From Phoebastria nigripes (Eukaryota; Chordata; Aves; Procellariiformes; Diomedeidae), in NCBI GenBank assembly GCA_035582835.1, contig JAYKAV010003044.1, forward strand, positions 3,592,064-3,656,063: DNA of 64,000 bases, written 5' to 3'. This document shows positions 1 to 12,822 of this stretch, piece after piece (within the stretch, counting starts at the first letter, position 1; each line of letters starts with the position of its first letter). The translations under genes and the position numbers were made by a program. The notes under the pieces were generated by a model. It ran no database searches. It was not told the DNA's origin and worked only from the letters and a program-made list of their open reading frames with translations.

Positions 1-215
1 AGCAACTTCAGTGCCGGAAGCACAACCACCTTCTCCCAAACCAAGATCATCAGCCTTCAAGTGGGTAACAAAAAGGACGTAATGATCATCAGGAGGGCGC
101 GCACGAGAGTTTTCATCTTCTGATCTTTCCGTGTCCTGGAAAAGACGAACTTGGAGCGAGAGGCTTTCGCAGTGAAATGCACACGAAACAAATGAAGACA
201 AAAATATAACTGTAC
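1..215 (-). CDS. Candidate partial coding exon running off the left edge, product not recognised
   Basis: Read on the minus strand, one frame is open from the window edge back to position 215. Two acceptors fit: TTGTTTTTTCAG ending at 216, and TTCGTCTTTTCCAG ending at 136. The first gives 71 codons after two leftover bases (phase 1); the second gives 45 codons in phase 0. The shorter reading looks more protein-like: an acidic stretch (ERSEDENSRARPPDD) followed by HYVLFVTHLKADDLGLGEGG. The stretch carries several CpGs although its surroundings are AT-rich, which fits coding constraint. I do not recognise the protein. The plus strand is also open over 1-120, ends in TGA at 121-123 and has AATAAA near 256, so a plus-strand terminal exon is the main alternative. 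The codons of the two strands are in register, so base composition does not decide. The exon end lies outside the window. Confidence 0.4.
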
Positions 216-3200
216 CTGAAAAAACAATACACTTCTAAATTGTATTAGACTACTGAAATAAAACCAAATTTAAAAAAAAAGGAACGCAAAGGATTAAAAC
301 GTGCATGGTTTTCTTCGCAGCCCAGAGCGATGTTGCTTGTTTAAGCTGGAATTGAGAAGAGACGGCGAGTGTCTAAGGCTCGTCTTACATGTAGTCCTTC
401 ACCCCTCCCTGCGCAGGTGCATTCTTTACATCCAACCAATCTCCTTGCCTCTAGCTATTAACAGGTGTGTCCTCGGGTTTTGGGAGCGGCCAGGGCGAAA
501 CCAGCTTGCGTGCTGCAGACATGCTGTGCGGGAGACCGGCCTCTCGAGGGGCTTGCCGGGCTCACCACCTCTGCCACGGCTTTAACAAAGAATGAATTCT
601 TTACTGAGCGCAGATTCAGATTTGATACCGCTGTTCCACAGTATCTCTCATGCTCCTGCTATACACCCTCAAGATTAGCTTAAGAGCAGAGGTCTACTGG
701 CAAGCAAGAGTTCAGGCTGAAGGGGCCGCCTTCTCTCACTTTAAAATCAACCTCCAGACACTCTTCTATCGCAAACCAATTTCCATCTGCCCACTGCCAT
801 GACTACCATACTGCTGTACTGATATTTTAAAAGCCAAGTAATTGTTCAGGCAACCAGAATATGACTCCCGTTGAATCAGAGATTAGATTATTTAACTGGA
901 ACTCTCCTAGGTCATCTAACCTGCAACAGAATAGCAGGGACATCGATGGGTTGATGACCACTTTTCCAAACAAAAGATGCAACATATACAGAGACAATCT
1001 AAGGCACAAACAGCCAGAGGCAAGGACTTGCTGAAGGACATCCATACAATTTTGCTGGTAAATTCACAAGAGCTGATCTTTTTCAAAAACTTAGCAGAAG
1101 CTTGAATCCCATCACCATCTAGTCTTGACACGCAAAATAGTTTCAGAAACTAATAAAAAGTCCAACCAGAACTCAGGTCTCCCAATATACAAGCTAATAA
1201 GAGCAGAGGCCTACAACTGGATTCCTGTGTCCATTCACGGGCACCATGATTGAGATTACAGTGATTACAGGACACTTCAGCCCAGATCTTTGCAGTATTT
1301 ACTCCTAGATTAGTCAGGTAGAAACTCCATTTTTGATGTGGACATAGGGGAAGACCAATTAAAAAAAAAGGTCCCTATTTTGGCTACATCATACCGTTTT
1401 CATCCCCTTTCAAGGAAGTTTTCAGAAAATTCTCATCAGTGTCTTGAAAAAAGAAAAACAAGTAAAATGTTTTCTCCTTGTTATCAAGGAAACGCACTCA
1501 TATTTCCCATGAAAGATGTAGCTAATGAGACAACAAATTATCATGTTAATTAGCCCAACTGGCAGAAGAATTCCCCTAAGACACAACTTATCCTCATAAC
1601 TAGCTCAAGAGAAACCTTGGAAACCTTTACTTGTGAAAGACTGATTTCTCCTGCAAGGGTATTACACAGTTTGCAGTTCGATTATACAGTCAGCTGTGCT
1701 TCTGAACAAGCTGGCTTTTTCCTTTTCCTCTCCCACTTGCTAGAGCTGTAGCTTCAAGACACAAATTTTCGCCTGGGACAAGTCTAGCCCACAGTATTTT
1801 GGAGAAGAAACTTATGCCTGAAATAACTGAATCTGTATTTGTGTACCCTCAAAAGAATTTAAAAGTCAAAGTTGATAAATAGCTTTCCAAATACAGGATT
1901 TCTGTGTCCAATGCCTTGGCAGGCATAGTTAGCATAAATAGCACCTATAAACTATAGAAAAACTACCAACCTCCTAAAAATGTAGCCCGTTGGGATACAT
2001 GCACTGCAACTGGGAGATGCGACAGAAGTCTGTGGAGGCATGTCTAAACTGTTGTTTGTAGGTGTGATGCTAGAGTGACATTGGCCACAACATAGGTGGT
2101 AAAATCCTGGTGCCAGTGTCCTACATTTCTTAAACGATTAGGTCTCATTGATCTTTTCAGCTGTGTCTTGACAGTGATTCAACACCCAAATGAATAAAAC
2201 CAGCACAAGTCTATCAGCATATGCCGCAACACCATCCTGTATTGCAATATAGCTACAGCCTGCATCCATATTAGGCCAGGCCACCTGGACACTTAGGACA
2301 TTTATTTGAGATTTTAACCTGTTCGGACATCAGCTGCCTTGATCTATTAGAAATCACCCTCCTGTTCTCTCTCTGAGGCACCCACCACTAAAAATTTTGA
2401 GACAGTTCATGAATAGTCAGACAATCCAACCAATCAACAATACTTAGTTGANGCACAAGCAGACCTATTTTCTATTGCATCAGTAAATGGCCAGGACATG
2501 GCTTAGCTACATGAATTATATTCTGATTCAACCAGTCTCCGAGGCCTACATCTGTTCCTGACCTCTCTCTGCCTGTCTGAACAAAACCCGGATCTCCGAT
2601 CTCCCTGAGGCCGGCCAAAACAAATTCACATTTTTCCCTTTCTGTACTTCGTAAGTCACCACGTCCTTTCATAACCCGCAATGGGCCACCAACTCCATCC
2701 TGCCTGTTATACAGGCACCTGCCTGGAGCCACCCCCATTCTGACTTTTTTTCTGTGTCCTATTCAAGCCACCCCCTAAGTTTAAGCAACAGTAATTATAA
2801 TCCACACAGTAGCAGTCTAAGGATTCCTAGGAATTCTTCCAACCAAACCCCATTTCCCCACAACTGCACTTTTTTTTGTTGAGGGACAACACACAAAGAA
2901 CTGAATTATTGTGACAGAATAAGGCAATCATATTTTTCTTTAGAAAGAGAGTCCTGAAATGACTGCAAATGAGCCTCTCTTATCAGCAACAAAAAAATAA
3001 TTAATTATCAGCAATAAACTGCACCCTGTCCTGGGTCAATACACAGGAGCCATTTGATTGCAAAGACAGCATATTTACATATGACATACTTGTTTGATGA
3101 TAATCCTAAACACTTCTCTACCATATCAATCCCATCTCTATGTGGCTATTGTACCCTGTTTCAAGCCAAGAACAGTAGCCCATCTTTTGCATACTATAAG

Positions 3201-3444
3201 GTGCAGGTCACGAAGACTTATCTGGTGTCTGTATCAAGAGAGTTATGATAATTTTTTCTACAAATTTCTTTAATGTCTCCAAAGCTCCCACTTGAAAACC
3301 TCATGTAAGGTAATGCAAATGACCACTGATCCATCTTTGTGAGAAGTCTCAACTTAGTGTCTGGATATTTTTCAGCCTAACAGCACAGTGTCTGTACCTT
3401 ACAAAACTCATGATGTTAGCTTGAAAACACCTATAAAGAATAAG

Positions 3445-3575
3445 TACCTTGTTTTATATTTGAGGAATTGAATGGGAGAGATTAAGAGTGTGAAGTGACT
3501 TGCTCAAGATCACACAGAAAAATCTGTAGCAGAGCCAGAATATCCAAGCTATTATGTTCCAGCCCAGTACTCCAA
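3445..3575 (+). repeat. Ancient L2/MIR/L3-like retroposon tail
   Basis: The stretch follows the well-known tail motif of these elements on the plus strand: a TTTTATATTTGAGGAA-type start (consensus TTTTACAGATGAGGAAACTGAGG), then AAGTGACTTGCTCAAG and ATCACACAG, then a GTAGCAGAGCCAGAAT box. That order matches the 3' region shared by MIR, L2 and the sauropsid CR1/L3 families. Divergence is high, so it is an old insertion. Assignment to one family would need a consensus alignment. Confidence 0.55.
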
Positions 3576-4501
3576 TTTCTCATACCTTCCTACTCTATTT
3601 CAGTCAGTACTTCTATTGACAACCAGTGGATTATACTGCCATATAGGATTGTGAAATTAAAAACAATTTTCATTTCTATTTTTCCAAAATAGTTTAACCC
3701 CAACCACCTATTTAGATTAGAAACAGTAATGTACTAGCCGGACTCAGAAGTACCCAAGTTTTCAATAAATGGTTTACAGAGCAAGAACATTAAGTAGCAG
3801 CAGCATTTCATGGGATACATATAATGCAGCAGAAGAATAAGCCATACAATACCTACTGGTGCCTTATAATGATCTGGTCAGTTGAGTTTCTCTTACAATA
3901 CAGCAATAGTAAACAAACCTTATTCTGGTGTTTGCAGAGGTGAGACGTCTCAAGGGCTTTATGATCTTTGAACATCAAGCTTGAGATTTCATTCACGGAA
4001 CACTGTAATGATGTATTTATGCTGAAGGTATTGTCTCTGCACTTTATAAAGCTCCATGAAGTACAGCAGAGAAGAACTTTTTATGTATTTTTCATCTTTG
4101 AAACAATTAATGTGTGACTTATTACACTTAATACTGAAATGTTCATTTTTGTGGTTATCAAAACAATTCAGCTATATCTGGGCCATCAATACTCAACAGC
4201 AAACCAAAACCCCACATTAATAATCCTTCCTCAGGTAAATGCAGATAAGCCAGAGTGAACAGGAATCTTTCCCAAATGGCAGTTCGGTGAAAACTGCAGG
4301 GTTTAACCCAAGAAATACAAATATACAACAGATTGGGGTTAGAAGAACTAGTATTGTTAAATACTGTGTCCTGGGGTACTTAGTGACTGGTACCCAGCAG
4401 CGTAGCTAATTCTACCTTCACAATACAAAAATCAGGGGACAGGCTAGCATAGAATGGCTAAGTATTAAAAACTGGGGTGATAAACTGTGAAGAAGGAGAG
4501 G

Positions 4502-4524
4502 AAAAAAAAAAAAAAAAAAAAAAA
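4502..4524 (+). repeat. Poly(A) tract, 23 nt
   Basis: An uninterrupted run of 23 A. No recognisable retroposon body is seen directly upstream. Slippage at a short A run or the tail of an old insertion are both possible. Confidence 0.9.
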
Positions 4525-5570
4525 GACCAAAACCAGACACAGTTAACATAACTACACCACAGGATGTCACTGACACCAAAAGTTTGGTAGGAAACAAATG
4601 ATCAGAAGAAAACACTGAACATGGCTATAGGAGAATGCCCATGGCTTTAGACTGGATAGAGAAAGGAAGGATGCAAACACTCCTTGCCACACAGTTCAAA
4701 TGTAGTATTTCTTGTGTCGAAAATAAACATCTCCTATCAACAAATTATTTCACAGCCATTCTTCATAGCAGTTCATTCATCCTTTTTCAATAAGCTCCTA
4801 TTGAGCAGTTCTTCAAAGCAGGCTACAAAACACATTGGACTTCTGATCCAATATTACAATTCTTTGTTCCTAGTGAAGCTCTGCAGTAAGGGGTCACATC
4901 AGTGCAGATCCATAAAGGCGTTTATGTCTTTCATCTGAGGGCTATAGCCATTAGTATCACTTCCTGCATCACCTCAATCTCTTTCATCTTCTTACCTGCA
5001 CTCAGCAACTCATTGCACAATCTATAGAGTTAAAGGCATGAGATTAAACATGTGGAATCCTTGGCCCTCATCTGTTTGTGTAGCAAGCCCCTGCACTCAA
5101 CAGTGCTCCTTAACCCAGCACCTGAGACAATCGCAGCAGCACACGTTGCCAGAATTACTAAATTCTGTGCAGATGGGCAAGTCCACTAAACGGTAGGCTG
5201 ATATGTGAAACCCAACTGTGTTTGTGAGAGCAAAGTTCAGTTCAAGGCACCACCTGTCAGGTCAGGAATAGGAGTCATAGCAGGAGTAACCTTCCATGTC
5301 TTAACAAGTTAAGCAAGCAAAGGAGGAGGGGAGAAGTATATTGCTCTTTGCAGCGTTTGGAGAGGTACAATAACCTGGAGGGATAGCTTGCATGCAATCA
5401 AACAGTCTGCAGCTAAAACATGTTTTGCCAGTGTTAGTGTGTAAGGTCACAGGTACATTTCACTGTTTCTTTACTGCTCTGAAGATGACACAAGCAGTGG
5501 GCAGGCAAGTCAGACTAATCTGTGTTTATTTGAACACGGAAAGAAAGTTTTATAATCTTACAAGCCTTAC

Positions 5571-5660
5571 CTTCTCTTTGCCCCCCTCTTTGCAAACATA
5601 CTAACTTAAGGCCAGCCATCCAATCTGCCAGACTTAAGTTATGTTTCCATAGGGCACAAG
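5571..5660 (-). CDS. Candidate internal coding exon (90 bp), product not recognised
   Basis: The minus strand has acceptor CTTTCGCTTGTTCACCAG ending at 5661 and donor GAAG followed by GTAAGG after 5571, both close to consensus. Of the three frames only one is open: two leading bases, 29 codons and one trailing base (phase 1 in, phase 1 out). It reads CALWKHNLSLADWM and onward to a basic end, QRGGQRE. The outgoing phase 1 matches the incoming phase of the longer version of the exon at the left edge, so they could be neighbours with a 5.4-kb intron between them. Phase agreement happens one time in three by chance. I do not recognise the peptide; a cryptic exon is a real alternative. Confidence 0.25.
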
Positions 5661-8458
5661 CTGGTGAACAAGCGAAAGGTAAAATACTACACACACACAA
5701 AACCCCCCCACAGCAACATGGCATTGAAGAGAGCCCCAGGAGAGGCCATCAGCTGTCCCATTAATCAATGCACAACACCCTTGAAGAGGTCTGGTTTGCA
5801 GTGTTGTTTACCTCTGTTAACAGCTAGAAGAACTGTTCCTGTTCCAATCAAAGCAAACAGAAGAAAAAAAGAGCCTAATGACAGTGTATTTAAAATGAAG
5901 CTAAGTCCAATTTCTGAACGAAACACAGCTCAGAGTCAGGCAGTGAAACTGAGCCTCAGATGATGATTGTCCAGCCTTTTTGCTCACCTTTTAAATGGTC
6001 TTGGACTCAGCACATAATTTTTGAGAATCCAACTTAAAAAAACTTCCTTGAGACCTTGCTTGCAGAGGTGCTGAGCAACAGCCTGCACTGAAGTCAATGA
6101 AAGCACCACGTTCCCTTCTTTTCTACCACCAGAACTTCAATCCCATATCTGAATTGAAGCCTATACTGTGGTCATCAATGAGTCCCAGCCAACCCTGTCT
6201 TCCTCTGAGGTAACACTAAAGGGGGTCACCGAGCTTCTAAACAATGATCGGAAAGTTTCCACCTTTTCCTTCTGGCTGAGTTGTCTGCCACTCCTCACTG
6301 CCTATTATAAAGTGCAGCAGCTTGGCATCTGGGTTTGCCTGAACTCCCATCTGCCTACTCCCCATTTGGACACAGTTGAGTGAAAAGAAAAAGGGGGAAA
6401 AAAAAGAGGGGGAGGGGTGTGTGGAACAAAGTCTTTCATCTTCATAGCAGCAAGATTTTAGATCTAAAGAGTTGGGACTCTCAGCTGCTTTAAATTGAGG
6501 GTTATGGCTGCCAACTGCCAATCTGAAGCTACATATTAGTTTTCATCCAATCCTGCGTTGTTCAGGCCGTCGCTTTTCTTGCCCTTTGTTTCCTCTCAGA
6601 TCAGTTAAGTGGAAGCAGGTGTTTTCCTACCCTGCTAATCTCTAGTACATTCAGACAGGCCCAGCAACTGCTCCCGTGTCCCAGACAGGTAAATGGAGCC
6701 AGGCACTTAGTTGCTGTGGAAGGTAGCCATGTTAATGGCTCCATACAGCAGCCCTGTTAAATGTTTTTCCTTTTGCATGCAGTTTCATTTCGTGTTGTTT
6801 CCCTCTTCACAGTTCATCCTTACGTAGACCTTTGTTCTTAAAATGAGGATTTCTAAAATGAAGTGAGGTTTTGAGCTGCTTTGGGAAGCTCTGATAGTTA
6901 ATCCTTTCATGGTGCATGGCAGGGTCCTGAATGCAATGCCAATGAAGGCCACGGCAATGACACTATCTTCTTGCATTATTTCATAGCCCTAGAGATGATC
7001 AGTCCAGCAGAGCTCATACACTATTTCACAAAATGTGATTGTACTTATTTTAGCAGCACAAATTTGCAAATGCCACCAGCCCCCAGATTTTTTTACAGAC
7101 AGACCCCGTGCAAAGATCTAATTTAATCGCAACTGCAAACACAAAGCCCTTTCTTGCAGTTGAACAGAAGCACTGTCTTTCAAAGTTGTGCAGCCATTGT
7201 TAGTGTGCAGCCCTGATTCATGCTGGGTTTTAGATTTTAAGATGTTTTGGTGGCTGACATGAACCAGTTCCTTGTGCTCTGAGCTGCTGGAACATGAGTT
7301 TAGCATAGCCGCTAGGTAAGTGTAGTTAGGCTGGTACCAGACCACAGGCTGGCCAAGTCATCTGGTCAAGTTACGCACTGAACTAGTGCTGCAATAAGGC
7401 TATTAGGTTAGCAGGGTCAAGACTCTCATGAACCTGCAAAAGGCTATGTGGACATACCCACAGTACCATAGTCTGAATAAAGGCAATAGCCAAGAATACC
7501 ACAGTATTTTACTGGAATGATTGACTGACTTTTCCAAACACTACAGCACATATTATAGGTAAAGAAAGGGAGACTGAGAGAAAAGCCAGTTAGCTAAGAT
7601 CGTAAGAGAAAGAAGAATGGCTTACATGCTATTTGCCTATCGTGCCTTTCAAGAAATAGCAGCAGCAGCGCTTTTCCAACTGTCACAGTCCAGCAAAGAA
7701 CCTCTGAACATTAATCTAGTTTTCTTCTCCCCGCTCACAAACTGTATCTTTTTATTAGGACAAACAGTATTCCCTTTCCCTTCAGACCTGCTTAATATGT
7801 AATCAGGAACCTATTGGGCAACAAAGCAGCATTGACAACATCTCTGCCCACTCAGAGATGGTTTCAATTCTAATACACACTCGCTAGATCAGACAGCAGT
7901 CACCGATGGAGCAGATCTTCCCTAATGGCATTGCATGACAGTGCAAATACAGCCCTGACTTCACCACCGTCTCGTGCCAGGAGTAAGCATGAACAGGAGA
8001 GTCAGCACTCTAGTCCTGCAAGTGTGTTGCCTCCAAACTGCGGCTTGCTGTGCAGAGCTAATGGCATGCAGGTCTCCGAATCACCAGCCCATGGTACACC
8101 TCAGTGAGTAGGTTTCTTCCTTCCCCCACCCCTCCCATCACACTTCCATTACATGTTGTAACAGCTTTATATGTACCTGCTTCTCCAAATCCTGCACCTG
8201 GGAAGCTGATGAATCCATGGAGGGAAAATGACTTAACAGCAAAATCACCAAATCCACAGCATGATTCAATGCTTAACACTGATCCTCTATAAAACTACAA
8301 ATTATACAAGAAAGGAAATGGTTAAAGACATAGTTCACTGCAGCCCAATTTTAACGTTTCTATATTAAGTAAATAAAGCTAACATAAAATTCGGGTCAGG
8401 AACTATTTGTTCAGGGTCAGGTGACTTCAACTCAGCTAATCAGCGAGACACACCTTAC
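5661..8458. other. Gene-free stretch, presumed intron
   Basis: AT-rich unique-looking DNA. A plus-strand donor of near-perfect form (CTAG followed by GTAAGT) at about 7316 follows a short open segment, but its acceptor is mediocre. The patch at 7540-7640 has a faint resemblance to the GAAACTGAGG-type motif of old L2/MIR tails, too weak to call. Nothing else recognised. Confidence 0.55.
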
Positions 8459-8505
8459 CTTTTGAACAATATCCCACATTAGATCTGCAGTTAAAAACAG
8501 GTTTG
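8459..8505 (-). CDS. Candidate short coding exon (47 bp), product not recognised
   Basis: The minus strand has acceptor GACTTGATCTGCAG ending at 8506, preceded by a T-rich tract, and donor AAAAG followed by GTAAGG after 8459. The open reading is two leading bases plus 15 codons, NLFLTADLMWDIVQK, hydrophobic then acidic (phase 1 in, phase 0 out). The incoming phase matches the outgoing phase 1 of the next candidate exon upstream at 12647-12728. The outgoing phase 0 does not match the 5571-5660 candidate, so either an exon between them is missed or one of the two calls is wrong. A second AG inside gives a 26-bp alternative. Its short length makes chance likely. Confidence 0.2.
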
Positions 8506-8668
8506 CTGCAGATCAAGTCAGTGAATTACAGCATAAACACCCACAAAAACTAGAACAATGGGCATAATTTTCACTCCTAAAAGCATGCAAACTCCAGATT
8601 ACAGCAAGAGTAGGGATACACCAACTAGAGGGAGCAGAATCTTGTTAGGCAGAGTCAGGTGCAGGACC

Positions 8669-8719
8669 CAGAATATACCATAAAAGACCCTAACAGGCAG
8701 AATATACCACAAAAGACCC
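8669..8719. repeat. Two-copy tandem duplication, 29-bp period
   Basis: A 22-nt unit beginning CAGAATATACCA occurs at 8669-8690 and again at 8698-8719 with one substitution (T to C), separated by a short spacer. Its near identity in otherwise unique DNA points to a recent slippage duplication. Confidence 0.85.
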
Positions 8720-9507
8720 AGTGTTTAGATTAGTGGCAAAAAAATCCACCCACCTGAAAGCTTACTCACTTCAGATGATGTTGGCTACGTTACTACACTC
8801 AGACCTGTTCACGCTGAGGATAGCAGGTATTCTGTCATTGACTTCAGGAAAGCATGTTTAGGGCAACTGAGTTAGCCAGCTTTGGTACAACTTATGTTGG
8901 CCACTTCCTTCCCAGTAAATTTGATTTTGGTATGCAGCCATAGCATTGCTCAATTCTTTATAGCACTTTTTTATCCTTTCTGTGAAGTTAAAAGTCTTGC
9001 TCAGCCGCCTTCTCCTAGGACCACAAACAGAAGCGCTCTCTCCTCAGTTTGGAGCAAGGTAGTTCTAAAAGTGCATGTAGTATCCTGGCACGTAACGACT
9101 TCTGATACTTGTATTGCATTGTTTTCTCGGATATTGCACCATAAAACTTTTAAAGCCTGTGCTTTCTTATAGGAAGAGATACCATTTGGAGAAATCAAGA
9201 CTTGACTTCAGCCTTTCTCATNTCCTCTCACTCTCATTTCCACTGAGAATATATTCTAGCCCACTGTGTATCACTGACATTCCAACCTACCTTTGTTCAA
9301 TCTGTCCATTTAAATAACCCTCTTTTTTTCTACAGTTACTCACATTTTCTTCATATGTGGTAAATGTTTTTCTGCTTCCAAGGTATCTATATGAAATTGC
9401 CCACCTCATATCCATCCTTCTCGTGCAGGTTCAGCTCTATCATAACAAAAGAAGCAGAGCATACAGAGAAGGTCGCTTGCCCATTCTGATATTGACATGT
9501 GAGGGAA

Positions 9508-9546
9508 TTTTTATATATATACATATATATATTTTTATATATTTAT
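9508..9546. repeat. TA-rich simple-sequence tract
   Basis: Interrupted TATATA runs separated by single C or short T stretches. Low-complexity DNA without recognised function. Confidence 0.85.
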
Positions 9547-12500
9547 GAGTAACTTGAGCTTTTCTACTGCTTCCATTTATTTTTTGTTGATGTTGATAGC
9601 CTATTGGTTTGGAAACTGGGGTATGACAAATGTTCCAAGGGGCCATATCTCACCATCAAAAACTGTACTGAACTATGAATATAGTGTTGAAACAACTGAG
9701 ACAGATGTTTAAAAATCTATCATGCTTGATTTTAAGAAGTTGCCTGCTCTTTTCCCAAGTTCAAATACTTGTGGGTAAGCAAATGACCCGTGTGCAGTTA
9801 AACCTTGGTTCACACCCACAACACAGACAACTGAAATTGTAAGTGATGAGCAGTTCATGGTATATTTCCTACCTGTAAATATTTAGAAACAAACTGGGAG
9901 GAAGAACTGACATCTTTCTTCCAGATCAGATCCATAAGAATTAAATCAAAGCTTTTGGTCTGAGTTGCCAGGATGACAAAGATTTTGGATGCACTCCGTT
10001 TTACATGGAGTGGCCACGCCACTACAGAAAACACACACTTCAGAAATGCCTACAAGGCTTGTCATTTGTTTTTCAGTGCTCCAGCTAACACAGCAGATAC
10101 ACTTGCTCATGACTCCTGCAGCACCAGACAGTGTTGTGTGTCCAGAAGAGGCAGAAACCAGCTGCATTACCTGATGGAAATACACCTTGTTTCTGTACTT
10201 GCAAAAATAAAGGAACTAAAGAATGTCACTGATACATTCAAAGCTCTGACCCTACAATTTCTACCAATGATAAAATGATGAGGCAAAAGAAANAAAAAAC
10301 TAGTCTCATTTCTGGCTTAATGCATGCAACCATCAACTTTGACATACAAATCCATGCAGTGCTGAACAAACATAAGATTGTCTTCCTGAGCAGCTTTAAA
10401 AATCTTGTTTCCTGGTATATTTTTACCCAAGTCTGATACAACAGACTGTTGTTTAAAGCAACAGACGCCTGTGTAACAAAAACAGATCTAACACCCTGAT
10501 TAACCTCATGCTTTGAACAGCAAGGATCAGCTGCATTTAGCACTGACTGCTAAGAAACCCTTTATAACTGAAAAAAAAAAAAAATCTGCTTTGCCTTATT
10601 GGACGGGCAATGCTGCTGTTTTATTTTGTACAAATTATTTCTCTGGGTTGGGCTGAATACACACATAGATTGTTTGATTACCCAGTCTCGGGTGAAGAAA
10701 GGTGCCTTCATGCTGAGGTGGGGTTTCACTGTACGTACTTAATGTGCTGATGTCTTCCTCTGTTGGGAAGACAGACTCTCCACCTAGTTAGCTTTGAAGA
10801 AGTCCTTTGGTCTGCAAGAGTAATGAGTGGCCTAATTTAAGCCTCCTGATTTTGGCTGAGCCAAGCTGGAACTGTCCTAGCACCAAGTGGAATGAGTAGA
10901 CCTTATGCTTTTTCTCCTCATCTTAGGGCTGGGCCAGAAACCACAGTACTCACCTGCTTTATGGCTCAGATGCAACATTCCCCAAGAAGTCATCAGTGTA
11001 CACAGAAGTACCAGATCCACATCCATCTTCTACACTGAAAGAGTAGTCAAGTGGGTAGACAAAAAGCCNTGGAATAGCCATCTCTTCCAGGCACAAAGGG
11101 AACAACCAGAGCAGTGCACAGAACTGGCCTTTGAAATAGAGTCGTCATCACAGAAATGGGACAGCATGTAACAGAAGGGTATATAAAAATCAATTTACTA
11201 GTAACACACATAGGAACCAAACAGCATCTGTAAAAATGAGATTATTTAATGAGCTTTTCCGATCTCTAAACAATATTACTCTATGACTATGCAGCACAGA
11301 GACGATTTCTGTAAGGGTCGGTATGGGTCACGGTATTCCAGGGTAGCATTTTGCTCTGAGAAATGCACATCTGTTAGACTTGAGAGCACCTCACGGTCAT
11401 GAGACTGTTCCGTGCTATGGAATAGCTCAGGTTTCCTTCACAGTGTATGGTCACCTACTTGTGTGCTCAGAAGACTCAGCAGAGTTTCAGTCAGAATTGT
11501 TCCAAAGAACCCACACAATTTCAGCGCAAAGTTGCTGAATACCTTTGCTATTCACTTGACATAGGCAGAGGGTTTAAATTATGAATATTCAGGAACATCA
11601 AGCCCAGATGCTGTTTTGTGGCAGGTGACAAAACTTCATAAAGTTTGTCAAGAGTCTGATGTGAGTTTTGATCTGAACCTGTCTTTAATGTAAAAACAAA
11701 GATTGGGGAAGACCTACTCTTCCCATAGCAATCCACCTTTTCAACTGCATGTATCCCTTCAGTCGACTGCAACATGAGACACATTTATGCAGTGTCACTT
11801 GTACATTTACCTGATGGAGTGATGTTCCTGTTCAGCTCCATGAAATGAGGTGATGTCCATGTCCCTTCCTGAATGTATGTTCTTCCTGTATTTGAATGTA
11901 GCAGTCAGGGTGTGTCAGAGCCACCTGCTTGCAAACAAATGTCAGGAATTACTCATTCAAATCACAAGTGGCAAGGATGTGGGTGATGGTAAGCATGCAA
12001 CTGCAAAGGAGATGCCAGGCCTATACCAAGAAAGTCACATTACCACCTCATATAGTATGAAATATATGCAAAGGACAAGAAGATATCAGCTTTACCTCAT
12101 GCCAGCAAATGGCATACCCCAACTACAGCTAGCAAAGCTTCGAGCTCTGCTTTTGTTTTTGTTTTTTGGTTTTTTTTTTTGTGTGATGGAAAAGCAACGT
12201 ATCAGATCCCTGTAGATGAGCAGCAAGGTACAGGAGGCTGACCCTTGGAATTATATGTGCGGGCATCCAGGGATTAACAGCCTTGATCTTGTGAAATGTA
12301 AAGTGTGGGCGGTTCTCAGTAGCTTCAGGTAATACAAATTTTGCAGTGTCTCAGCTTTGCTGCTTTCATAGGCAGATATCTCCCCCCAGCACCACTCAGG
12401 AATGCTGTCCCCAGCCACGACTGCAGCACACACATGCCACCTCCCCAGAAAAATCACTTCTCTGACAAAAATTCTGAGCATAGCTGTACTGTATCAGGGC

Positions 12501-12646
12501 CACTGTTAGCTACATAACATTTCCCTTTGTAGACTTGGTTTGCATGTAGGAGATTATTTCCATTGGGATTGTTTCAACTCCAACCAACTGTCCAGCTATT
12601 AAATTTAAACCAGCTTTCCTAATCTCTGATACTCGCACCTGTTTAC

Positions 12647-12728
12647 CTGCTACTACCCATACTGTTGGCAACTGCATCTGTTCCAATAGATATAGTAGGC
12701 CTGGGTAAGTCCAACCTATTTTGGAATA
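12647..12728 (-). CDS. Candidate coding exon (82 bp; frame stays open to 12510), product not recognised
   Basis: The minus strand has acceptor GTGACTGTCTTGCAG ending at 12729, with a branch-point-like GTGAC just upstream, and donor TAGCAG followed by GTAAAC after 12647. In phase 0 it reads YSKIGWTYPGLLYLLEQMQL and then PTVWVVA, leaving one base (phase 1 out). If the donor is not used, the same frame continues to a TAG at 12510, giving a possible terminal exon with KQVRVSEIRKAGLNLIAGQL in its second half. The reading starts in the same phase as the end of the 12823-12879 candidate, 94 nt upstream. I do not recognise the protein. No AATAAA is obvious just downstream, which favours an internal exon or chance. 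Confidence 0.28.
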
Positions 12729-12822
12729 CTGCAAGACAGTCACTGCTTGCATCCCCCTAGGCAGGTAGGGACNTGACAGATAACAAGTAGCCAAGCACAT
12801 TTCAGTGCCTGCAAGCACTTAC

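Larger units (their letters stand above)
216..5570. other. Gene-free stretch, presumed intron or intergenic
   Basis: AT-rich DNA with no convincing exon. It holds an old L2/MIR-like remnant near 3.45 kb and an A tract at 4.50 kb. A short GC- and CpG-richer patch lies around 2.54-2.74 kb; its minus strand is open for 88 codons but has no clear splice sites, and I could not assign it. A strong minus-strand donor (GCAG followed by GTAAGA) at about 4.99 kb has only a 26-nt candidate exon upstream of it. Nothing else recognised. Confidence 0.6.
8506..12646. other. Gene-free stretch, presumed intron
   Basis: AT-rich DNA with a two-copy tandem duplication near 8.67 kb and a TA-rich tract near 9.51 kb. 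The minus strand of 11548-11784 is open for 78 codons and reads in a protein-like way, with FTLKTGSDQNSHQTLDKLYE inside, after AG preceded by TGTCTCATGTTGC. No good donor or nearby polyadenylation signal confirms it. Nothing else recognised. Confidence 0.5.

Noticed and set aside
2472..2738. CpG-richer patch with 88 open codons on the minus strand, considered as a retroviral LTR or exon
   Set aside because: No terminal repeats, primer-binding site, splice sites or recognisable motif could be seen.
11548..11784. Protein-like 78-codon minus-strand frame
   Set aside because: Good local reading and an acceptor-like AG, but no usable donor or polyadenylation signal. The donor-like site just upstream would leave an intron of only about 44 nt.
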